Below the pieces are notes generated by a model that searched no databases, was not told where the DNA came from, and saw only the letters and a list, made by a program, of their open reading frames with translations. DNA of 32,255 bases from NCBI GenBank assembly GCA_003513005.1, contig DOTD01000041.1:1-32255 (forward strand), read 5' to 3'. The translations under genes were made by a program, and so were the position numbers. This DNA is from Desulfotomaculum sp. GTDB lineage: Bacteria > Bacillota > Desulfotomaculia > Desulfotomaculales > Nap2-2B. Shown one piece after another: positions 1 to 5,811 of the stretch; positions within the stretch are counted from its first letter, which is position 1; every line of letters starts with the position of its first letter.

Positions 1-431
1 GTATCATGAGAATCCATTCTTTAAGGGTAATCCGTTTATCCCATATTGCGATAAGGTTCTATAATTGGATATTACCCGGTTTCGGGTATAGTTGCCTTAT
101 GTTTATGCCCAGGCGTTAGCCTGAGTAGTTACAAAATAAGACTTAAACATTTTAAATTGTCAAGCCTTAGAAGTTGCCCTATAAATTTGTAAACTTTTCT
201 TTTCTAGCTTCATATTAAAGAATTAAAGACACAGGCGCTTTTTGTAATCCCCTGTCTGGCTGGTTTAGAAGTCACATCTGCTTAATTTTCATTCTACTTG
301 CGAAGATAATTGGATTCATTATAGACTCGATCTATATGATTAATCAATAATAATATCTAACATGACTTATGCAGTTCCTGGTAAATAGCGCTAAAAATAA
401 AGATACGTAAAAGAAAATTCCTCCAGTAGAA
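1..431. other. Left-edge gap without a recognised gene
   Basis: I see no supportable coding sequence here on either strand. It lies downstream of the yqeC remnant (minus strand). It holds two short perfect inverted repeats: a 6-bp stem at 73-78/83-88 with loop GTTT, and a 5-bp stem at 110-114/119-123 with loop GTTA. Neither is followed by a clear T-run, so I do not call them terminators. It also holds one copy of the ~70-bp dispersed repeat (131-205). The rest is AT-rich. Confidence 0.6.
131..205. repeat. Dispersed ~70-bp repeat, copy 1
   Basis: This segment matches 5481-5550 in the same orientation: about 56 of 70 positions by hand alignment, with the block CAAGCCTTAG (161-170) identical in both. 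On the minus strand both copies carry TTGACA (158-163 here) followed 17 nt later by CTTATT (135-140), so a weak promoter may be part of the element. Together the copies bracket the yqeC/xdhC/moeA-like/ade block. The type of element is unknown to me. Confidence 0.65.
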
Positions 432-850
432 TTAATTGCAGCGGCGGATTACAGAAAAACTGTTTTGCACAAAACTTGACAATATAACACACTCAATATC
501 CTCGTCATCTCCAAGAATATCCAATGCAAGGGTTCTGGCAACTGACCAGTCCGCTGCCATGTCAACTTTATTAATCAATGGTATAAACCTTGCCCGGGCG
601 GGAACCCCTTTTTTTAACCCGAGAGGGTGAACAATTATTTTCGAAATTATTCCGGCTGTTATTACTGATCCCTGCGCTGCATTGCAAAGTAAGGCAGCTA
701 TTCCGGACGGTGGACAAATTCATCTGTCAGGCGCTTGTTTAAGATGTCAAGACCAACAACAGGTATTACCAGTGTGGCTTTTCCAGCGCCACCTAGAGCT
801 GTTTTATAAAACATCCCGTCCAAAATTACTTCTGAATGCTCCCTTGATTA
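432..850 (-). pseudogene. yqeC: yqeC-like remnant (selenium-dependent Mo hydroxylase accessory protein), truncated and frameshifted
   Basis: Minus-strand translation gives two broken pieces. The first (847 to 698) includes GKATLVIPVVGLDILNKRL followed by HRPE, then a TAG stop at 698-700. One frame over, from 701 to a TAA at 432-434, follow IAALL, VHPLGLKKGVPARARF and IPLINKVD. The order VVGLD, HRPE, HPxGxxKGxP, LINKVD is what I recall of the C-terminal half of YqeC, a GTPase-like accessory protein of selenium-dependent molybdenum hydroxylases. Restoring one A near 700 joins the pieces into one frame. The N-terminal nucleotide-binding half is absent: the remnant begins about 22 bp after the xdhC stop, with an in-frame TAA at 848-850. 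I infer a dead gene with a 5' deletion plus a one-base deletion. A sequencing error could explain the frameshift but not the missing N-terminus. Confidence 0.6.
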
Positions 851-871
851 AGATGCAACTCTTTTTTCTTT

Positions 872-2014
872 TTACTGGTTCATTACTGGTTCAATAAATA
901 CTTCCATATCGCCGCCGCAGACCATCCCCAGGGAACCAGCAGCTTTGTTGTCAAGCTGAAAAGCGCATAATTTTACCTGTCCGGTTTCAAGAACGGAAAC
1001 CCCCAGTTGACGAACCTTTTCCTCAATAATCCCGCCGCCGATCGTGCCTGTTATTCCCCCATCAGAGAAAACCAGCATTTTTGCACCTGACTTGCGTGGT
1101 GTCGAACCCGAAGTTGATACTACTGTGGCCAAGGCTAACGGTATACCCTCCCTGAGGTGTGACAGGACAATTTCAAACAGGGTAAGATCACTCGCTGCAG
1201 TGGAACTGAGCTGAAGGGAACTTCCCACTTTCTTTCCGTTATCCAGCCCCTTAGACATGGAAAGCGCTCCTCCGCAGCGTCTATCTTTGATTAATTCAGC
1301 AGCTATGCTTACAGCAATTTCCTCCGGAGTTTGAGCTCCGATATCCAATCCTATGGGAGCACGGATCATTTCTATTTTTTCGTTTGGAGTACCTATAGCC
1401 TGCAAATGTTTTTTGCATATTTCAACCTTTCGTTTACTGCCAATCATACCCAAGTAAGCCATTCCCAGGCCTGACAATTTTTCGAGGCAGATTAGATCAG
1501 ACTGGTGGCCCCGGGTGATTATGACAACGCTGGTCCATGAATCAATTGACATATTCTCAAGACAGGTTGAAAAATCGCCGCAAATAATTTCCTGAGCCTC
1601 CGGAAACCGTTCAATATTGGCATATTCCGGCCTGTCGTCAACTACAGTAACGGAATAACCAAGCATGCTACCCACACGTACCAGCGGAATGGCTATATTC
1701 CCGCCTCCTAAAACAATGAGTCTTTCAATTCCGGAAACAGGTTCAGCAACAAGTGTACAGTGTATCTCACTATTTCCCGGGAAAAACACATCTGCTTTTT
1801 CCAGACGGTTAGTTTTTTTCGACAGGTCCGCCAGTCGTTTAACATTCGCGCCAAGCCAGTCCGCTTCAAAATTTCCAACTTCCTTGTTTTTTAAAAATAA
1901 TTGTTTGCTTCCCGGCGGCGGTATGATATCCCCTTTACGAGAAACTAGAGTAACCAAGACTGGCCTGTCACCCGTTTTCAGCGCATCAAGCAAATTTTTA
2001 TAGACATGCTCCAT
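872..2014 (-). CDS. XdhC/CoxI-family molybdenum hydroxylase maturation protein, three-part
   Basis: XdhC-family proteins bind molybdenum cofactor and help insert it, sulfurated, into xanthine dehydrogenase-type enzymes. Three parts are visible in 380 residues. Residues 1-95 are a worn CoxI-like domain: the loop PPPGSK is present, but the usual MCGG cysteine motif has become FFPGNSEI. Residues ~98-245 are the Rossmann-like XdhC_C domain, with VLGGGN at 101-106 and IGSKRK at 191-196. Residues ~275-380 are a full CoxI domain, with GSTPRKSGAKM near 303-313 and MVCGGDMEVFIEP at 364-376. Most homologues I know have one CoxI domain. I prefer ATG at 2014 over the TTG one codon upstream, because the GAGGGGGGTG ribosome site is better spaced for it. 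It lies downstream of the MoeA-like gene, consistent with a shared role in molybdenum enzyme maturation. Confidence 0.85.
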   Translation of the reverse strand: MEHVYKNLLDALKTGDRPVLVTLVSRKGDIIPPPGSKQLFLKNKEVGNFEADWLGANVKRLADLSKKTNRLEKADVFFPGNSEIHCTLVAEPVSGIERLIVLGGGNIAIPLVRVGSMLGYSVTVVDDRPEYANIERFPEAQEIICGDFSTCLENMSIDSWTSVVIITRGHQSDLICLEKLSGLGMAYLGMIGSKRKVEICKKHLQAIGTPNEKIEMIRAPIGLDIGAQTPEEIAVSIAAELIKDRRCGGALSMSKGLDNGKKVGSSLQLSSTAASDLTLFEIVLSHLREGIPLALATVVSTSGSTPRKSGAKMLVFSDGGITGTIGGGIIEEKVRQLGVSVLETGQVKLCAFQLDNKAAGSLGMVCGGDMEVFIEPVMNQ

Positions 2015-2178
2015 CAAAACACCCCCCTCGCTGGCAATATTAATTTTCGATGGAGAATAAGAAAGTTCGGGTTCTCTCGTTTTTTGAATGAAGGCTCAAA
2101 ATCGCACTTAAGGCATTGACCTCCCTTGTCTTTATTGATGAATTTTAATCCCTTAAGCTGGCTCCGCTTCAGTGGCAT
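2014..2178 (-). CDS. Possible 54-residue CxxC small protein, weak
   Basis: A minus-strand frame opens with ATG at 2176-2178 and ends in TGA at 2014-2016, overlapping the xdhC start as TGATG, an arrangement typical of translational coupling. The product is basic (15 Lys/Arg in 54) and contains GGQCLKCDF, one CxxC pair. An in-frame TAG lies two codons upstream of the ATG, and I see no convincing ribosome site (upstream sequence is AGTAGACATCC). I recognise no family. It fills most of the 222-nt gap between the MoeA-like gene and xdhC, which otherwise shows nothing. It may be chance. Confidence 0.2.
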   Translation of the reverse strand: MPLKRSQLKGLKFINKDKGGQCLKCDFEPSFKKRENPNFLILHRKLILPARGVF

Positions 2179-2238
2179 GGATGTCTACTTTAGTTTGGTT
2201 TCTCTGAATGGAGTAACTTTAATGTTTAAACGGCGTAT

Positions 2239-3288
2239 TTATAAAAATTGGTATCCGGACCCGGCAGAACCGAAACTGCACCCGGGGTACCGGCATTCAG
2301 GACAGCTTCTGCAGAGTCCTCCATGAGCCAGGGCGACTATATCATGTCTTTTTACCTTTCCTTTAGCAAACAAACGCGGCAGAATTAAATCCAATACAGT
2401 AGTTTTGAAAAACATTCCGCAGGCCGGCACTCCTAAAATTGCCACATCGCTGCTGTAGGCTAGTAAAAACATCGCTCCCGGCAAAACCGGCGCTCCATAT
2501 TTTTCTATTGTAGCTCCACTTAACTTAATCCCAAGCGGAGTCACATCGTCCGGATCAACAGACATACCTCCGCTGATCAGAACAAGATTTGCACCCTGTT
2601 CAATTGCTTCCTTAATCAGCCGGCTGATCTCCAGAGCGTCGTCACCAACGTACTTAATTCCTAGAACTGTTGAGCCAAACGACTCTATTTTGTTCTTCAA
2701 AACCGGTCCGAACTCATCTTTGATCCTGCCGTAATATACTTCACTGCCTGTAACAATTATAGCCGCTTTTAATGTTTGAAAAGGTTCTACGCTAATAATT
2801 CCGCCGCTTTTCCGGCAGATTTCTTCAGCCTCGAGTATTATATCTTCTTTTATAGCCAGAGGGATTACTTTTGTCCCGGCTACCATTTCCCCTTTTGTAA
2901 CCGGTGTATTATTAGGCAGTGTAGAAAGAATAACTTCGGGGAGGTCGTTAACTTCGGCAAGAGCGGCAAAATTAATTTTAAGAAGTCCGTTATGTTCCGC
3001 ATAAAGGGTAACTTTGCTTTCTTTCGGCTCTGAACAGTAAACCCCTAACGCAGCCGCAGCCTTTCCGAGGCGAATGCCTGCTTCATCTTCGTGCAGTTCG
3101 TCATCAGCAACCTCAGAAATATAGATGTTTTCTTTGCCCATTTTCAGCAATTCATCAATATCCGCCAGGCGTATCACATGGCCTTTACGAAACGCAGGCC
3201 CCTTAAATTCACCGCGGACAACTTTAGTCAGATCATGGTACAGGATTTTACCTACGGCATCTTCCAGGTTGATTGTTTTTGTCTGCAT
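2239..3288 (-). CDS. MoeA-like molybdopterin-binding protein with Cys-rich C-terminal tail
   Basis: This 349-residue protein carries the MoaB/Mog (MoCF_biosynth) fold shared by molybdopterin adenylyltransferase and MoeA: TGSEVYYGRIKD at 180-191 and SGGMSVDPDDVTP at 239-251, with a preceding MoeA-like region. The N-terminal ~170 residues do not show the full MoeA domain set. The C-terminus ends in HGGLCRSCPECRYPGC (322-337), with cysteines at 326, 329, 332 and 337, a likely metal site. I recall similar tailed proteins beside xdhC/yqeC-type genes in Clostridia, so a role in maturing a molybdenum hydroxylase is more likely than general MoeA work, though this is inference. ATG is supported by AAAGGAG about 8 nt upstream. 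Next downstream is xdhC. Confidence 0.8.
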   Translation of the reverse strand: MQTKTINLEDAVGKILYHDLTKVVRGEFKGPAFRKGHVIRLADIDELLKMGKENIYISEVADDELHEDEAGIRLGKAAAALGVYCSEPKESKVTLYAEHNGLLKINFAALAEVNDLPEVILSTLPNNTPVTKGEMVAGTKVIPLAIKEDIILEAEEICRKSGGIISVEPFQTLKAAIIVTGSEVYYGRIKDEFGPVLKNKIESFGSTVLGIKYVGDDALEISRLIKEAIEQGANLVLISGGMSVDPDDVTPLGIKLSGATIEKYGAPVLPGAMFLLAYSSDVAILGVPACGMFFKTTVLDLILPRLFAKGKVKRHDIVALAHGGLCRSCPECRYPGCSFGSAGSGYQFL

Positions 3289-3324
3289 CTGACGGCTCTC
3301 CTTTCAGGAAGGATTCCAACATTG

Positions 3325-3349
3325 ATATATATATATATATATATATATA
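3325..3349. repeat. (AT)12 dinucleotide tract
   Basis: Twenty-five uninterrupted alternating A/T bases lie 37 nt upstream of the MoeA-like start codon. Such tracts are prone to slippage and melt easily. It sits in the probable 5' leader or promoter zone of the MoeA-like/xdhC pair. Confidence 0.9.
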
Positions 3350-3380
3350 GCCCGTTTATTGTTATACTCACCTGCTAATC

Positions 3381-3472
3381 TACCCTAAAAATAAACTTGT
3401 ATTAGTGAGGTCATCTGCCTACGTGTTTCATGTTCGCCTCAGACCGTCGTTGTCACGGTTCGCTCAGGCGCT
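3381..3472. repeat. Dispersed ~92-bp hairpin repeat, copy A
   Basis: Matches 18109-18200 in the same orientation, most strongly across CGCCTCAG, CCGTC and TTGTCACGGTTCGCTCAGG. The conserved end can fold: CGCCT (3435-3439) with AGGCG (3466-3470) and ACCGT (3443-3447) with ACGGT (3455-3459). In the other copy the outer arm changes to AGGTG, which still pairs through a G-T wobble. This copy is intergenic; the other is fused to hisC. I saw no further copies. Confidence 0.7.
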
Positions 3473-3588
3473 CTTTGCCGGCGCTGCCTCATTGTATTGC
3501 GATGTTTATTATAGCCGCCGGGTGCGGAAGATCTGTTATACCCCGCTACGGTAACAAACCCTCCGCAACCGACACCTATACCATGGCA

Positions 3589-3608
3589 AAAAGGCAGTTT
3601 GCCCTTTT
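3589..3608 (-). terminator. Terminator-like hairpin after ade
   Basis: On the minus strand, AAAAGGGC pairs with GCCTTTT around a 5-nt loop (one bulged base), and the 3' arm ends in a run of five T. It starts about 17 nt after the ade stop, as expected for an intrinsic terminator. The GC core is short, so strength is uncertain. Confidence 0.45.
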
Positions 3609-3625
3609 CTCCGCTCCAGCTTAAC

Positions 3626-5383
3626 TCAATTCACCAGCAGTCCAACCGAACAATTGTTTTTCATATCATAAAAGCCTTCCTCATAAATCCTGAAAAATGG
3701 TATTGCGGCAGTTGTCAGGGTATTTAAACTCAGTTCCGCATCAGGGAAGGGTATGCCAAGGCCTGACGCCTCCTTTTGAATGTTCTTAAGACGATGGACT
3801 ATTTTCTCAATTGGAAGATCAGTCATATAACCGCCTATGGACATGGGAAGCTCAGCCAGTATTTCACCGTTTGAACACACTACGATACCTCCCTGAAGTT
3901 TTAAAACCCTGTTAACAGCAACTGCCATATCCTTTTCGTCAGCTCCCACAACCACTATATTAGTCACATCCCAGGCCATGCTGCTGGCGAACGCTCCCTT
4001 CTTCATCCGAAGGCCTTTGATTAATCCGACAAACATTTTTAACTGGTCAGTCAGGAAATCTACAGCAGCAATTTTTATTAAGTCCTTATCTAAATCAACC
4101 TTTATTTTTCCATCCACGACGGGGACTTCCAGAATTGTTTCCTTTGTTACCAGTTCAGTAATTTGTTCAATTACCCTGACGCTGACGTGGTCACTGCTGC
4201 CTTTCACGTTTATTTCAAAATCCTCAGGACCAAAATTTTTAGTAAGTTTCATGCTTTGGCGCACCCAAGCCGGAAAAGTATGTTTTCTTGGCTCTAAAAG
4301 GAGTTTGCCTTCTTTAGATAAAACTTTGCCATTGCTGATTACATACTCGGCTTTTATATTGCGCAAATCCTGCAAAATCACTATATCTGCATATTTGCTG
4401 GGAGCAATACCACCGATCAGGTGATCCAAGTTCCAGTACTTGGCAACATTGATAGTAGCCATTTGGATAGCGCAGACAGGATCAAAACCAAGGTCGACGG
4501 CTTTCTGGACCACTGCTTCCATATAACCTTCCTCAACCACCTGCTCGGGAGTAATGCTGTCCGTGGCCAGAATTAATTGTCTTAGATCAAGTTGTAGATC
4601 CTTTATTTTCGATATTTCCGCCAGTTCTTTCCGGATCCCTCCTTCTCTGATCAGTACATAAAGTCCCAGCCTTAACCTTTCCATAACCTCCGCCACAGTA
4701 ATTGGCTCATGGCACGACCGGACGCCTCCCGCCGCATAAGCTGTAAGCCTGTTGCCCCTGGCCCCGGCTGTATGGCCTGCAATCATCTTGCCCGCCTTGA
4801 AAGTCTCAACAAAATATTTCAGTATCTTTTCATCCCGTTCAATTACAGCCGACCAGTACGTCTCGCCTAAGCCAAGAATATCGTCACGTTTGAGCAGTTC
4901 GGCAATCTGTTCAAGATTAATTGATCTTGAACGCGTATTTTGGCTGTTTGAAACCATCGGAGGCGCCACACCAAAAATCTTTATGGGCTGATTTTTAAGG
5001 GATTCCAGATATTCCAAGATTCCCTGATATCCAAGCGGAAAGCTGACTTCCATTAGTTCCGTAATGATTGTGGTAGTCCCGCCCCGCATTGCATATCTCA
5101 GAAACTGATCCGCCTGATAAAAAAGAATTAAATGGGTATGGCCGTCTATAAACCCCGGGATGATAAATTTTCCTGTGCAGTCGATAACATTCGTCTCAGG
5201 TCCTGTAACACTCCTGGTGTCTTTGCCTACCCAGGCTATTCTTTCACCCTTGACCGCCACAGAATGTTCTTCCAGTATTTCGCCTGTGTATACGTTAACC
5301 AGTGAACCGTTTTGGAGCGCTAAATCCGCCTTTTCTTCTCCCATTGCCACCTTAATCAAATTGTTTAATATTTCAAAATTCAT
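3626..5383 (-). CDS. ade: Adenine deaminase family amidohydrolase
   Basis: Adenine deaminases convert adenine to hypoxanthine in purine salvage. The 585 residues match the usual ~580. Visible are the amidohydrolase metal motif PGFIDGHTH (76-84), the glutamate in GLGE (171-174), GHTAGARG (203-210), SCHE (223-226), ATD (273-275), and the family stretch DPVCAIQMAT (301-310) with APSKYADIVIL (327-337), then the Ade C-terminal domain. It differs from classical Ade: the residues after HxH are LILF rather than ESS, and SCHE and ATDSITPE replace the common SDHE and TDDRHPDD. It may belong to a YerA-like branch, so the substrate could differ. ATG follows AAAAGGAG. It lies alone between two repeat-bearing gaps, upstream of the molybdenum maturation genes; hypoxanthine would suit a xanthine dehydrogenase-type enzyme, but none is present here. 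Confidence 0.8.
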   Translation of the reverse strand: MNFEILNNLIKVAMGEEKADLALQNGSLVNVYTGEILEEHSVAVKGERIAWVGKDTRSVTGPETNVIDCTGKFIIPGFIDGHTHLILFYQADQFLRYAMRGGTTTIITELMEVSFPLGYQGILEYLESLKNQPIKIFGVAPPMVSNSQNTRSRSINLEQIAELLKRDDILGLGETYWSAVIERDEKILKYFVETFKAGKMIAGHTAGARGNRLTAYAAGGVRSCHEPITVAEVMERLRLGLYVLIREGGIRKELAEISKIKDLQLDLRQLILATDSITPEQVVEEGYMEAVVQKAVDLGFDPVCAIQMATINVAKYWNLDHLIGGIAPSKYADIVILQDLRNIKAEYVISNGKVLSKEGKLLLEPRKHTFPAWVRQSMKLTKNFGPEDFEINVKGSSDHVSVRVIEQITELVTKETILEVPVVDGKIKVDLDKDLIKIAAVDFLTDQLKMFVGLIKGLRMKKGAFASSMAWDVTNIVVVGADEKDMAVAVNRVLKLQGGIVVCSNGEILAELPMSIGGYMTDLPIEKIVHRLKNIQKEASGLGIPFPDAELSLNTLTTAAIPFFRIYEEGFYDMKNNCSVGLLVN

Positions 5384-5478
5384 AACCTGGAAAACTCCTT
5401 TTTATCAATTTAATAATAAATAATAAAATTGGCCGGTTAAATTAAAACACTTACAATAATTTTGTATATTTAATAACA

Positions 5479-5550
5479 AAAAAGAATAAGGCTTAAACAT
5501 TTTATACTGTCAAGCCTTAGTAGCCGCCCTATTAAGTTGTAAATTTCTTC
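5479..5550. repeat. Dispersed ~70-bp repeat, copy 2
   Basis: Partner of the copy at 131-205, same orientation. On the minus strand TTGACA (5508-5513) and CTTATT (5485-5490) are 17 nt apart and point toward ade, whose start is about 100 nt downstream, so this copy could contribute an ade promoter. That is inference; the -10 match is poor. Confidence 0.65.
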
Positions 5551-5560
5551 TTAACTATAG

Positions 5561-5615
5561 GGGGTGTCAACAACCCCGTCCCCCTGACACAGACCCCCCT
5601 GACACAGACCCTCCC
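5561..5615. repeat. REP-like palindromic cluster with two 15-bp tandem units
   Basis: Two perfect copies of CCCCTGACACAGACC sit head to tail (5581-5595 and 5596-5610). Before them is a hairpin GGGGT/ACCCC (5561-5565/5573-5577), and GTGTCA (5564-5569) is inverted as TGACAC (5585-5590). The GC content contrasts sharply with the AT-rich surroundings. The TGTCA...CCCCGTCCCC...TGACACA pattern resembles REP-type elements I recall in clostridial genomes, which are mobilised by TnpA-REP-like (Y1) transposases. No such transposase is in this window. Confidence 0.6.
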
Positions 5616-5646
5616 ATTCTTAATTCAATATTTTTTAAAACGTTAA

Positions 5647-5675
5647 TTGCATGGTGGATATAAATCTGTTATAAT
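5647..5675 (+). promoter_or_regulatory. Orphan sigma-A-type promoter, plus strand
   Basis: TTGCAT (5647-5652) and a perfect TATAAT (5670-5675) are separated by 17 bp. It is the only good plus-strand promoter I noticed. No open reading frame follows: the first ATG, at 5814, meets a stop at once. A transcript from about 5682 would run antisense into the 3' end of gatB (stop at 5812). Confidence 0.45.
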
Positions 5676-5702
5676 AGAGATATTCTGAATAGAGATATTC
5701 TG
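5673..5702. repeat. Perfect 15-bp tandem duplication
   Basis: AATAGAGATATTCTG occurs at 5673-5687 and again at 5688-5702 without a mismatch. The first copy overlaps the TATAAT of the plus-strand promoter. Perfect identity suggests a recent slippage duplication. Confidence 0.85.
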
Positions 5703-5811
5703 TTTGAAAAAGTTGATAAATTGGTGATTTTGGCATTTCAAAATCCAAAACTTCTTCGTTATAGAGACCAATTTGGCGTTAATCAAGGGATTGACGATTG
5801 AAATATCTCCA

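Larger units (their letters stand above)
3289..3625. other. Gap between ade and the MoeA-like gene
   Basis: No gene seen. From right to left it holds a terminator-like hairpin just after ade (3589-3608), one copy of the ~92-bp hairpin repeat (3381-3472), an AT dinucleotide tract (3325-3349) and the ribosome site of the MoeA-like gene. I could not pick out a convincing promoter for that gene. Confidence 0.6.
5384..5811. other. 428-bp gap between gatB and ade, rich in repeats
   Basis: No gene seen on either strand. It contains copy 2 of the 70-bp repeat (5479-5550), a GC-rich REP-like cluster (5561-5615), an orphan plus-strand promoter (5647-5675), a perfect 15-bp tandem duplication (5673-5702) and a 7-bp inverted repeat, GATTTTG/CAAAATC, at 5726-5745. 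No classical terminator with a T-run was found after gatB. Confidence 0.7.

Noticed and set aside
436..630. 64-residue plus-strand frame
   Set aside because: It is the shadow of the yqeC remnant on the minus strand, which has clear family motifs.
3430..3624. 64-residue plus-strand frame in the ade-moeA gap
   Set aside because: It runs through a dispersed repeat and a terminator hairpin, has no ribosome site, and has no recognisable motif.
5760..5811. CRISPR-like ATCAAGGGATTGACGATTG stretch after gatB
   Set aside because: It occurs once, with no regularly spaced copies, so there is no array.
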